A stretch of 64,000 bases of DNA from Legionella sp. (GTDB taxonomy: Bacteria > Pseudomonadota > Gammaproteobacteria > Legionellales > Legionellaceae). The stretch is taken from positions 114,628 through 178,627 of the forward strand of contig JAUXWR010000148.1 of NCBI GenBank assembly GCA_030680075.1, in the 5' to 3' direction. A program made the position numbers and the translations under genes. Positions 55,603-64,000 of this stretch are shown in pieces. The notes under the pieces are model-generated. The model saw nothing but the letters and a program-made list of their open reading frames with translations. It was not told the DNA's origin and made no database searches. Position 1 is the first letter of the stretch, and each line of letters begins with the position of its first letter.

Positions 55603-55721
55603 ATGAATCTTGATCAAATCGGTTTTAATATGCGCGATATTAGCACAGATATGGCGTCCAATGAACTATATTTTTTGCCAAGATTGAAAAAACATTCGGT
55701 GATTGTCACGACGAATAACAC

Positions 55722-56621
55722 TCATCTAAAACAAACAACTCGTATATCATCACCAAGTTGTAATTGTGTTTTCGTTCCTAAAGGGACGGGAAAATTAGTA
55801 TGCCCATGGCCTATGCCTTGTACTTGAATAACGGGGATTTCTGAAGTTAGGGCGAAGCGTTTTAATACGGGATTAATCAGTGAAGAACCATCCGGTTCAT
55901 TGCCTTCAATAAAATCGCCAAACAAGATGGCTGCTGCATTTTTAAATACATGAGCCTGGCGTAAATGCTCAAGCATTCTGTCTACCCGATAACCACGCTC
56001 GCCAATTTCTTCCAGAAAAATAATTTTATTGTCGCCGTTAATTTGCCATTGTGTGCCAATACTGGTTTGAGCTATGCATAAATTGCCGCCGGTTATGCTC
56101 GCGTTAATCGTTAACGGTTTTTCAGCAAGAGCATTCAACGGTACGGCCTGGAATATTACTTCACTTACGTCACCAAACAAGATAGCTTTTAATTTTGCAA
56201 TCGATGCGGGCGAAAATTTATCCAGTGCGGGGGCGCTATGGATGGTTGGCCATTGCCACTGTTGCTGTAAATATAAATTTAAAGCCGTGATATCACTCAT
56301 GCCTACAAATATTTTGGGGGAGGCTGTTGGGCTTAGCTGAGTTAGCTGAGGGATAAGGCGCATACTGCCGTAGCCGCCGCGAGCGCAAATAATAGCTTTT
56401 GTAGTCGGGTTTTGTAAGGCATTTTTTAATGAATTAAAGCGTATCTCATCGGCGTTGGCGCAGAGTAAATCCTCACCAAAAATATCATTGCTAATAATGC
56501 AATTTAACTGCCACGATTCGAATAATTCTTTTATTGCGGTTAAATGGTTGTCAGAGCAACGAGAGGCGGGAGCAATAATTTCTACGCTGTCACCAGGTTT
56601 TAAGGTCGATAATTCATGCAT
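55722..56621 (-). CDS. ldcA: LD-carboxypeptidase LdcA
   Basis: Cytoplasmic murein tetrapeptide carboxypeptidase of 299 residues (family S66), removing the terminal D-Ala in peptidoglycan recycling. The catalytic Ser lies in ARGGYGSMRLI, Glu in FLEEIGERGYRVDRML and His in GIGHGHTNFPVPLGT. ATG 56621 fits; the frame runs on to 56705. GGAG lies about 13 bases upstream. The function complements mltB and the KDO genes in this window only in the sense of envelope work. Confidence 0.93.
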   Translation of the reverse strand: MHELSTLKPGDSVEIIAPASRCSDNHLTAIKELFESWQLNCIISNDIFGEDLLCANADEIRFNSLKNALQNPTTKAIICARGGYGSMRLIPQLTQLSPTASPKIFVGMSDITALNLYLQQQWQWPTIHSAPALDKFSPASIAKLKAILFGDVSEVIFQAVPLNALAEKPLTINASITGGNLCIAQTSIGTQWQINGDNKIIFLEEIGERGYRVDRMLEHLRQAHVFKNAAAILFGDFIEGNEPDGSSLINPVLKRFALTSEIPVIQVQGIGHGHTNFPVPLGTKTQLQLGDDIRVVCFR

Positions 56622-56761
56622 AATTTTTATTTTCTCCGATAACCTGGAATTATTATAGTAGTGAAGAGTGTTTTTGGGCAATAATTTTACATGGCCTTTG
56701 TCCATCTAATTCAATATGTTATATTTTTCCAATACGGGGGAATAATTCAAGGACGCAAGGA

Positions 56762-57883
56762 ATGAACAGAACGCCTTTAACGCTTATAATGCTATTGAGC
56801 ATGTTCTGTCAGTTATTGACCTCTTGCGATGCCCAAGCACCCAATACCAAACAAAACGCACCTGTTGAAGTAGAGGTGGCTCTTCCTTTAAAGAAAAAAA
56901 TTATTGAGTGGGATGAGTATACCGGACGGTTTCATGCCATTGAAGAAGTTGACATTCGATCACGCGTGACCGGTTACCTTGATGAGATTAAATTTAAAGA
57001 TGGGCAAATGGTTAAAAAAGGCGATGTATTGTTTGTAATTGATCCAAGGCCTTATGAATATGCGTTGACCAGTGCACAAGCCCAGTTAGAATTAGCCAAA
57101 AAACAATATGAAAGAGCGTCGAAATTAAAAAAAGAGAGTTTTATTTCTACAGAGGAAATTGATCAGCGATTACAAGAAATGCTGGTGGCTGATGTGCGGG
57201 TTAAGGCTGCGAAATTAAACCTGGAATTTACCCAGGTCAAATCACCCATTGATGGGAAAATAGGTCGTTATTACACGAGTATAGGGAATTTGATTCGAAT
57301 GAATGATACGGTATTGACCCGTGTAGTGTCAGTTAATCCCATTCATTTTTATTTCGAAGTCAGCCAGAACGATTTACTTAACTATATTCGCCTCGATAAA
57401 GCTGGAAAATTACCCAGTTCAGATAAAAATCCAAACCCTATTCAAATAAAATTACAAGACGAAAAGCAGTATGCTCACTTGGGAAAAATGGAGTTTGTTG
57501 ACAATGTGGTCGATGAAAGTACGGGAACGGTGCTGACCCGTGCTATTGTGCCTAATCCTGATTTTATTATTTATCCCGGTTTTTTTGGCCGCGCACGATT
57601 AATTGGTAGCGAGGAATACGAGGCCCTGTTACTTCCCGATAAAGCGATTAATACTGACCAAAGCCATAAGTTTGTCTACATTGTTGATAAAGAAGATAAG
57701 GTCAAACGTGTATATGTGGAGCTTGGGCCTTTACGTGAGAGTGGCTATTATATTATTAAAAAAGGGCTTATCGGTAATGAGCAAGTCGTCATTAGTGGTA
57801 TCCAGCGCATTCATGCCCCAGCCCAGCAGGTGAAACCTGTCCTCATCAAATTAAATGAGAAAGTCAGGGACACTCCCCGATGA
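56762..57883 (+). CDS. RND periplasmic adaptor (AcrA-like) lipoprotein
   Basis: Membrane fusion protein of 373 residues with lipobox LLTSC (Cys22). The lipoyl/barrel-sandwich motifs flank a coiled-coil hairpin (about 95-140: QAQLELAKKQYERASKLKKE), and MP domains continue to the C-terminus. It links the RND pump to an outer-membrane channel. It overlaps the pump gene by 4 bp (ATGA). No tolC-like gene follows in the window. Confidence 0.9.
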   Translation: MNRTPLTLIMLLSMFCQLLTSCDAQAPNTKQNAPVEVEVALPLKKKIIEWDEYTGRFHAIEEVDIRSRVTGYLDEIKFKDGQMVKKGDVLFVIDPRPYEYALTSAQAQLELAKKQYERASKLKKESFISTEEIDQRLQEMLVADVRVKAAKLNLEFTQVKSPIDGKIGRYYTSIGNLIRMNDTVLTRVVSVNPIHFYFEVSQNDLLNYIRLDKAGKLPSSDKNPNPIQIKLQDEKQYAHLGKMEFVDNVVDESTGTVLTRAIVPNPDFIIYPGFFGRARLIGSEEYEALLLPDKAINTDQSHKFVYIVDKEDKVKRVYVELGPLRESGYYIIKKGLIGNEQVVISGIQRIHAPAQQVKPVLIKLNEKVRDTPR

Positions 57884-60800
57884 AAATAGCTCATTTTTTT
57901 ATTGATAGACCTATATTTGCATCGGTTCTTTCTATCATTATTGTTATTGTTGGGGGGCTTGCTTATTTTACCTTGCCGATTGCCCAATACCCCCAAGTGG
58001 TTCCGCCAACGATTAGGGTTACTGCATCCTACCCCGGGGCTAGTGCAAAAATCGTGACAGAGACAGTCGCAACACCCATCGAGCAAGAAGTCAATGGCGT
58101 AGAAGGCATGTTATACATGGATTCGCAATCCACTGACGATGGCCAAATGCGCTTAACAATTACGTTTAAACTGGGTACAAACCTTGATCTTGCTCAGGTG
58201 CTTGTTCAAAACCGGGTCGCGATTGCTCAGCCTAGATTGCCTGAAGAAGTACGTCGCGGTGGTATTACTACGGTCAAAAATTCACCTGATTTAATGCTGG
58301 TTATTAATCTTTACTCTCCTGATAACAAATATGATCAACTTTATCTGGGCAATTACGCGGTTTTGCAAATACGCGATAAAATTCGACGCATTGAGGGAGT
58401 AGGTGACATTCGCCTGGTGGGGGCCAGTGAGTATGCAATGCGGGTTTGGTTAAATCCTGATTTGATGAATTCCTATCAATTAGATGTCAGTGATGTATTA
58501 GCGGCATTACGTGCTCAAAATATCCAGGTTGCCAGCGGCACTCTTAATCATCAACCACAAAAAACACAGCACGGGATTGAATTTAATATCGAAACCCAAG
58601 GTCGTCTGGTAACACCTGAGGAATTTTCTGACATTATAGTCAAAGCAAGCGATACCGGCAGATTGGTTCGATTAAAAGATATTGGACGAGTTGAATTGGG
58701 CGCACAGGACTATTCAACAAGCAGCTATCTCGGCAAATCTCCAGCTATCGCGCTACCCGTATTCCAGCGACCGGGTACTAATGCTCTGGAAACATCAAAT
58801 GAAATTATCGCAACCATGAAAGACGTGGCTAAAGAATTTCCCCCGGGCCTTGCTTATAAAATTGCGTATAACCCCACTGACTTCATTGCCGAATCCATTA
58901 CCGCAGTAAAGCATACTATTTATGAGGCAATTGTATTGGTCGTGCTGGTAATTTTACTATTCTTACAATCCTGGCGTGCGGCAATTATTCCGGTCATTGC
59001 CATTCCTGTTTCATTAATTGGTACGTTTGCGGTGATGGATGCTTTCGGTTTTTCGCTTAATTTTTTAACACTTTTTGGGCTGGTTTTAGCAATCGGTATT
59101 GTGGTTGATGACGCTATTGTGGTCGTTGAAAATATGGAAAGAAACATCCGGGCAGGCTTGAATGCTCGCGATGCTGCCAGAAAAACCATGACAGAAGTCG
59201 GTTCAGCGCTGGTTGCTATTGGGCTGGTTTTGGTTGCGGTATTTTTACCGACCTTATTTCTGGAGGGGTTATCCGGGCGATTTTATCAACAGTTTGGAGT
59301 AACAGTTGCTATCGCCACTATTATTTCCGTGTTTGTTTCTATCACGTTAAGCCCGACTCTGGCCGCTTTGCTGTTAAAATCAATTAAACGGGAAGCGCAC
59401 CTCTCTTTTGTAAAACATCCTGTAAAACGGTTTTTTATGGGCTTTAATCATTTTATGGATTTGTCATTAAAAAAATATGGCAAATTTGTTATCAAAAGTA
59501 CTCGCCATACAGGATGGGTGTTAGTGTTTTATTTTATCCTGATAGCCTGTGCGGGTTTCTTATTTTTTCTGGTGCCAACAGGTTTTATTCCCAAACAAGA
59601 TCAAGGCTACTTTATTGTTTCTATTCAATTACCGCCTGGCGCGTCTTTACAAAGAACAGATACCGTTGTTAAGGAAGCGGTTGATAAAATTTTATTAATA
59701 CCCGGGATTAGTAACGCCGTGGCTTTTACGGGATTTGCAGGAGCCACCTTTACCAACTCATCAAATGCCGCTGCTATATTTTCCGTATTAAGTCCTTTTG
59801 AGGCGCGTGAACAACAAGGTTTAACCTACGATGCTATTCTTGCTCAACTGCGCGCGGAATTAAATACTATTAAAGATGCCTTCATTGTCGTTATCCCACC
59901 TCCACCTGTGCGAGGTATTGGTAATGCGGGAGGGTTTAAGATGATGATTGAAGACCGAGGTGGAGTGGGGACCGCCGTATTAGCACAAGCGGTTACCACG
60001 TTGGCAGAAAAAGCCAATCAGGGAGTAGCAACCACATCGGTATTTACCTCTTTTGAAAACAGTACTCCGCGAGTCCATCTCGTTTTTGACAGGGAAAAAG
60101 CAGAGCGTCTGAGGGTTCCTGTTGCAAGAGTCACGGAGGCGCTGGAGGTTTTCATTGGTTCAGTTTTTATCAATGAATTTAATTATTTAGGTCGCCTCTT
60201 TCGGGTTATCGTGCAAGCAGATGGCGAATATCGTTTGACGACAGATGATTTATTGCGGTTGAAAGTAAGAAATCTACTCGGAAAAATGGTACCCATAGGC
60301 GCTGTGGCGACACTGGAAAATACCATCGCCTCATCGCGTCTGCCACGCTATAATCTTTACCCGGCCATTGAGTTGCTCGGTGATGTAGCTCCCGGGTTTA
60401 GTGCTGGCGATGCACTAGCTACTATGGAAAATCTCGCCAAACAGTATCTTCCGGAAGGGGTAGGCTATGAATGGACAGAAATAGCTTATCAGCAAAAAAT
60501 GGTCGGTAATACAGCGGTTATTGCTTTTACTCTGAGTGTTGTTTTTGTCTTTTTAGTGCTCGCGGCTCAGTATGAAAGCTGGACTTTACCGCTTACCATA
60601 ATTTTAATTGTGCCCATGTGCTTATTTTCGTCCATGTTAGGTATAAAAATTCTCGGCATGGAAAATAACATCATGACGCAAATTGGTTTTATTATATTAA
60701 TCGGTTTAGCGTGTAAAAATGCGATACTTATCGTTGAGTTTGCTCGTAAACTGGAAAAAAGCGGGATGAACCCCTGGAAAGCCGCGGTGAAGGCCGCGCA

Positions 60801-61032
60801 GTTAAGGCTTCGCCCCATATTAATGACTTCGTTTGCTTTTATTTTAGGAGTAATGCCCTTGGTATTAGCAACCGGTGCAGGCGCTGAAATGCGGCGAGCA
60901 CTAGGGGTGGCTGTTTTTAGTGGTATGTTAGGAGTGACATTTTTTGGCCTGATATTTACACCGGTTTTTTATGTATTGGTAAGTCGGTTGTCACATCGTA
61001 TGAATAATAAGGGATTGAATGCTAAATCGTGA
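57880..61032 (+). CDS. RND efflux pump (AcrB/MexB-type)
   Basis: HAE1-family RND transporter of 1050 residues with 12 TM segments and two periplasmic loops. Proton-relay residues D410-D411 sit in the TM4 motif GIVVDDAIVVVENMER; the NFLTLFGLVLA and PTLAALLL blocks are typical. Substrates cannot be told from sequence. It ends 14 bp into the next gene (AaeA-like), tying four genes into one operon. Confidence 0.93.
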   Translation: MKIAHFFIDRPIFASVLSIIIVIVGGLAYFTLPIAQYPQVVPPTIRVTASYPGASAKIVTETVATPIEQEVNGVEGMLYMDSQSTDDGQMRLTITFKLGTNLDLAQVLVQNRVAIAQPRLPEEVRRGGITTVKNSPDLMLVINLYSPDNKYDQLYLGNYAVLQIRDKIRRIEGVGDIRLVGASEYAMRVWLNPDLMNSYQLDVSDVLAALRAQNIQVASGTLNHQPQKTQHGIEFNIETQGRLVTPEEFSDIIVKASDTGRLVRLKDIGRVELGAQDYSTSSYLGKSPAIALPVFQRPGTNALETSNEIIATMKDVAKEFPPGLAYKIAYNPTDFIAESITAVKHTIYEAIVLVVLVILLFLQSWRAAIIPVIAIPVSLIGTFAVMDAFGFSLNFLTLFGLVLAIGIVVDDAIVVVENMERNIRAGLNARDAARKTMTEVGSALVAIGLVLVAVFLPTLFLEGLSGRFYQQFGVTVAIATIISVFVSITLSPTLAALLLKSIKREAHLSFVKHPVKRFFMGFNHFMDLSLKKYGKFVIKSTRHTGWVLVFYFILIACAGFLFFLVPTGFIPKQDQGYFIVSIQLPPGASLQRTDTVVKEAVDKILLIPGISNAVAFTGFAGATFTNSSNAAAIFSVLSPFEAREQQGLTYDAILAQLRAELNTIKDAFIVVIPPPPVRGIGNAGGFKMMIEDRGGVGTAVLAQAVTTLAEKANQGVATTSVFTSFENSTPRVHLVFDREKAERLRVPVARVTEALEVFIGSVFINEFNYLGRLFRVIVQADGEYRLTTDDLLRLKVRNLLGKMVPIGAVATLENTIASSRLPRYNLYPAIELLGDVAPGFSAGDALATMENLAKQYLPEGVGYEWTEIAYQQKMVGNTAVIAFTLSVVFVFLVLAAQYESWTLPLTIILIVPMCLFSSMLGIKILGMENNIMTQIGFIILIGLACKNAILIVEFARKLEKSGMNPWKAAVKAAQLRLRPILMTSFAFILGVMPLVLATGAGAEMRRALGVAVFSGMLGVTFFGLIFTPVFYVLVSRLSHRMNNKGLNAKS

Positions 61033-61795
61033 ACGGATAGCCGCTTTTCAGTACTGGCCTCAATTAATAACTGTGCTGCTTGTTTTTGCTGCCTACATTG
61101 GTTATCGCTATTTTACTTATTATGACACGCGTTCGAATGATGCCTATGTCTCGGCTAATATTATCAACATAGCTTCACTTGTAAACGGCCCTGTTAGCAA
61201 GATTTATATTAAAGAAAATCAATCGGTAAAAGAGGGAGATAAACTTCTGGAGATTGATCCCAGCCTTTATTACTATGAAATGCAAAAGGCTAAAGCTACT
61301 TATAATAGTGCCAAACGCCTTGATGAGAATAAAATTATGGCCGCCCTTGCTCTTTATGATAAGGCAAAATATTTATACGACCACACAACTATTTATGCAC
61401 CTTCAGATGGATTTATTACTAACTTTAATCTTAGGCGTGGTCAATATATTAAAGCAGGCGAAGGGCTGTTCGCACTGGTGGAAACAAAGCACTGGTGGGT
61501 GGTGACTCGTTATCGAGAGACAACTATTCGATTAATAAAGCCCGGGGATAAAGCCCGAATAACGATTGATATGTACCCTGGTAAGGTGTTTCATGGGCAC
61601 GTTAAAAGTATTGGTTGGGGAATCAACCGTGTCGAGGCAGGAAGTGTCGCACCCTCGACATTGATGTACTTAGAGGCAACGGAGAAATGGATTAAAATAG
61701 CACAAAGATTTCCGGTAACTATTTCTATCGAAGATGTCAGTCCTGATTATCCACTTCGCATAGGCGCGAGCGCCACAACGGTAACCTACCGGTGA
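61019..61795 (+). CDS. AaeA/HlyD-type periplasmic adaptor
   Basis: Small HlyD-family membrane fusion protein of 258 residues (AaeA is 310). One N-terminal TM (about 14-30), a conserved NDAYVSANIINIASLVNGPVSKIYIKENQSVKEGDKLLEID block, a short hairpin and a beta barrel. It serves FUSC-type exporters. It overlaps the RND gene end and precedes the FUSC gene by 4 bp. Confidence 0.88.
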   Translation: MLNRERIAAFQYWPQLITVLLVFAAYIGYRYFTYYDTRSNDAYVSANIINIASLVNGPVSKIYIKENQSVKEGDKLLEIDPSLYYYEMQKAKATYNSAKRLDENKIMAALALYDKAKYLYDHTTIYAPSDGFITNFNLRRGQYIKAGEGLFALVETKHWWVVTRYRETTIRLIKPGDKARITIDMYPGKVFHGHVKSIGWGINRVEAGSVAPSTLMYLEATEKWIKIAQRFPVTISIEDVSPDYPLRIGASATTVTYR

Positions 61796-61799
61796 TTTT

Positions 61800-63878
61800 G
61801 TGGTGATTGCAGAGAGATTGTTGCCGCAAACAGAGGAGAACCGGGCGGCTTTACGAACAGCAATCGCTGCAATAATCGCCATTTTATTAGCATTTGGCTT
61901 ACATTTGGATAAGCCTTATTGGTCGGGTATTACAGTGGTTATGCTTTCTAACCTTTATACCGGTAATATTTTAGATAAAGCACTGATGCGTCTTATTGGC
62001 ACGCTTCTTGGGGCCTGGCTTGGTTTTTTTCTGGCAGGCTACATTGCCAACAGTTTTTTTCTCTACCTTTTCATGTGTTTTTTTCTAATGACAGTATCTG
62101 TCTATTATTACAATTTCAGCAAATATGCCTACGCCTGGTTAATGGCTGGGCTAAGCGGTTTTATTGTTATTTCCGAGTTAGCGATAAATCCGCATGAGGC
62201 ATTTATTGTCGCGGTTTGGCGCCCCGTGGAAATTTGTCTGGGCGTTTTAGTGTCCGCCGCTTGTGCGTTTTGTGTATTTCCGAATGCTATTCAAGACACC
62301 GTAGTGAAAGAGGTTGGCGGCATTTTTGACGCAATTGATGCGCTTTTGTCTGAGGTAAGTAGTGCCGTGGTGGCTCATGATGCCAGTAAGCTTAACGGTA
62401 TCGCCGATGCCAATTTGGTGTTGAAGAAAAAAATCCGTAAAGCCACAGAGATGATAGACTTTATGCGCCGTGAAGTTGGCATTAGCCGAAATCAAATTGA
62501 TCAATTTCGCTTTTTGCTGGATTCGTTTTTCAATTTAACTCGCAGTATTGGTTATTTTATTAGTTCCAATCAGCTAATCAATGAACAAACAGTGATGGAA
62601 TCAAATCCTTTGCCCGTTAACGAAGTTTTTAAAGTGATGCAGGAGGATTTCGAGGTATTAAGAGCCGCTTTTTTTGACAAACGCATTATTATTGAATTGC
62701 AAACACCACTCGCGATGAAACGCTTTGATAAGGCGTTGGAAAATCTAGTCTATCGCTCACCAAACTATCAGAAAGACTACTTGACCATGGCTCATTTGCT
62801 GCGCCAAATTAATGGGCTTCTTATTGTGATGGGGCGCGTAGTGTTAACAGGGAAGGGTCAGGAGCCGCAGAGAAAATCCATTTCATTCCAACAACAATTA
62901 AAAAATGATCCCGATATCCTTATTCACAGCATCAAAGCGGGATTAACAGCTATTCTTGCATTAGGGTTTTGGTTTTTAAGTAATTGGCCTGGCGGCTTAA
63001 GTGGCGTTGTCAGCAGTATTGTGATTTCAGTCAGAAGAAATTTATTTGACATGAAAAATATTGGTGCGCATCGTTTAATTGGATGCATTTTAGGCGGTAG
63101 TATTTTTTTGTTTTCGGTATTCTTTTTTGCGATGAACTTGTATCTGTTCGTGCTTATCATCTTTTTTTGTGTGTGGGGCTTTAGTTTTTTTTCGTTTAAA
63201 AACGTGTCGCACGCTTATATTGGGTTACAAGCAAATATGGCATTGATTATCGCAATGGCGCAGGAGGGCGGTCTTTCGTTAAATATAGCGCCGCCTTTAG
63301 AACGATTAGGTGGAGTTGTTATTGGAATAATCGCCAGTTTTTTAGTAGCCAGTCTCATATGGCGAACAGACTTATTAACCATGTTGCAGCGGCAATTGCA
63401 GACCTTGAAATTTTATCTGGGCGAGAACTGTAAGAAAGTCTTACTAGTCGATAAGGAAAAGAGGGCCCTTTATGATTTGGCTAATACCTTTTGGCTTTGC
63501 CGAGGGCTTATGGACTCGCTTGAAAGTGAGCGCTTAAAGCGCATGAGCCAGTTACAATTGGATGAGGCAAAAGAAATACGGGAATCTTTCGTTCTTTTAC
63601 AAGCCACCATAAATAATATTGATAAAAATATTGACCAGAAAAGGGCGGAGAAAACTGCTGCTCTATTTAAGGTTGATTTAAACAGAATTGAAAGAGACAT
63701 AGCGGATTTGTATGAAGGTAAAATGATAAAACCGAACTCGATTATAAAACGATTGGATAAAATCTTGTCAGACCTTTTGGCTGAAACGAATGCTAAAAAA
63801 ACACCTCTGGATGAAGTGGAAAACTGTGTCGCCTACCTGCACGCACTTCAGCAATTGGCTGGGAATTCAATTAGCTGA
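61800..63878 (+). CDS. FUSC-family (AaeB/YccS-like) exporter
   Basis: Inner-membrane protein of 692 residues starting GTG 61800. Two blocks of about six TM helices (about 15-160 and 395-530) are separated by cytoplasmic regions. FUSC motifs such as PYWSGITVVMLSN (about residue 40) and LSGVVSSIVISVRRNLFDMKNIGAHRLIGCILGG in the second block are present. AaeB exports aromatic acids with AaeA; here substrates are unknown. It is the last gene of the four-gene efflux operon. Confidence 0.9.
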   Translation: MVIAERLLPQTEENRAALRTAIAAIIAILLAFGLHLDKPYWSGITVVMLSNLYTGNILDKALMRLIGTLLGAWLGFFLAGYIANSFFLYLFMCFFLMTVSVYYYNFSKYAYAWLMAGLSGFIVISELAINPHEAFIVAVWRPVEICLGVLVSAACAFCVFPNAIQDTVVKEVGGIFDAIDALLSEVSSAVVAHDASKLNGIADANLVLKKKIRKATEMIDFMRREVGISRNQIDQFRFLLDSFFNLTRSIGYFISSNQLINEQTVMESNPLPVNEVFKVMQEDFEVLRAAFFDKRIIIELQTPLAMKRFDKALENLVYRSPNYQKDYLTMAHLLRQINGLLIVMGRVVLTGKGQEPQRKSISFQQQLKNDPDILIHSIKAGLTAILALGFWFLSNWPGGLSGVVSSIVISVRRNLFDMKNIGAHRLIGCILGGSIFLFSVFFFAMNLYLFVLIIFFCVWGFSFFSFKNVSHAYIGLQANMALIIAMAQEGGLSLNIAPPLERLGGVVIGIIASFLVASLIWRTDLLTMLQRQLQTLKFYLGENCKKVLLVDKEKRALYDLANTFWLCRGLMDSLESERLKRMSQLQLDEAKEIRESFVLLQATINNIDKNIDQKRAEKTAALFKVDLNRIERDIADLYEGKMIKPNSIIKRLDKILSDLLAETNAKKTPLDEVENCVAYLHALQQLAGNSIS

Positions 63879-63897
63879 AGCCTAAATAACCCATCTC

Positions 63898-64000
63898 CCG
63901 GATTACGCTAGCGCTAATCCGGGCTACTCGGTTTTCAAACCAAAATCCTTCATTGAATGACAGCTCTGTAGCCCGGATTAGCGTTAGCGTAATCCGGGTT
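63898..64000. repeat. Pair of inverted palindromic repeats at window end
   Basis: CCCGGATTACGCTAGCGCTA with ATCCGGGCTA (63898-63927) is itself palindromic. It is repeated inverted, with one mismatch, at 63969-63998 (TAGCCCGGATTAGCG...). The arms are 41 bases apart and could fold into a long hairpin after the FUSC gene. It resembles REP/BIME-type elements. Confidence 0.85.

Overview
The window looks like a chromosomal segment of a Legionella species (Gammaproteobacteria, Legionellales), probably not L. pneumophila itself. The evidence is an AT-rich genome, a LetS-type BarA/GacS hybrid kinase beside a pyrophosphate-type phosphofructokinase and a type IV pilin, an isolated type II secretion lspL-lspM pair, and several large orphan proteins with polar or acidic C-termini of the kind Dot/Icm effectors carry. 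The species assignment is inference from gene content; no database search was possible.

Layout. 0.2-4.1 kb: a tight forward operon fdxA-yoaA-tsaB-ycaR-kdsB (ferredoxin, Fe-S helicase, tRNA t6A factor, Trm112-like protein, CMP-KDO synthetase). 4.1-7.0 kb: a reverse 959-residue coiled-coil orphan. 7.2-9.5 kb: amino acid transporter, YjbQ, BolA. 9.7-16 kb: pilA behind a sigma-54-type promoter, then reverse letS-pfp, then gltX. 16-23.3 kb: an accessory block with an orphan gene, a broken duplicate of a glyoxalase-like 3' end, a repeat-rich secreted protein with a DUF3494 (ice-binding-like) domain, an outer-membrane barrel whose best start codon is ATT, a VOC protein, a PhnD-like protein, a secreted protein and YchJ. 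23.4-25.7 kb: tRNA-Ala(GGC), tRNA-Glu(UUC), dgt and a SPOR lipoprotein. 26-28.3 kb: a 758-residue effector-like protein ending in a CaaX-type tetrapeptide. 28.4-31.1 kb: lspM, lspL, mltB. 31.3-42.5 kb: lepA, lepB, rnc, yheS, queA, a degenerate tgt relative, yajC, secD, secF. 42.6-47.8 kb: a second accessory block (three effector-like orphans including an LRR protein, a Cys-rich secreted peptide, a secreted Thr/Ala-rich protein, an odd G+T-rich stretch, a cold-shock gene). 48-51.2 kb: phhB, hisC and three minor-pilin genes. 51.4-56.6 kb: an extended peptide deformylase, a secreted papain-like protease, a repeat-rich orphan and ldcA. 56.8-63.9 kb: an RND efflux operon joined to an AaeA/AaeB-like (HlyD + FUSC) pair.

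Core functions: translation and tRNA modification (gltX, tsaB, queA, lepA, rnc, two tRNAs), protein export (lepB, yajC-secD-secF, lspL-lspM), envelope work (kdsB, mltB, ldcA, SPOR lipoprotein) and life-cycle regulation (letS). Accessory functions: candidate effectors, surface proteins and efflux.

Repeats are a theme. Two identical 61-bp copies lie 7.8 kb apart. A 154-bp tandem duplication of a related palindrome separates lepB from rnc. A 34-bp perfect inverted repeat follows the SPOR gene, nested palindromes follow pilA, and a pair of inverted palindromes closes the window. The most unusual points are the degenerate TGT in the tgt slot, the CaaX-ended protein, the ATT-start outer-membrane gene, the duplicated glyoxalase end beside the DUF3494 adhesin, and the deformylase with an acidic tail.
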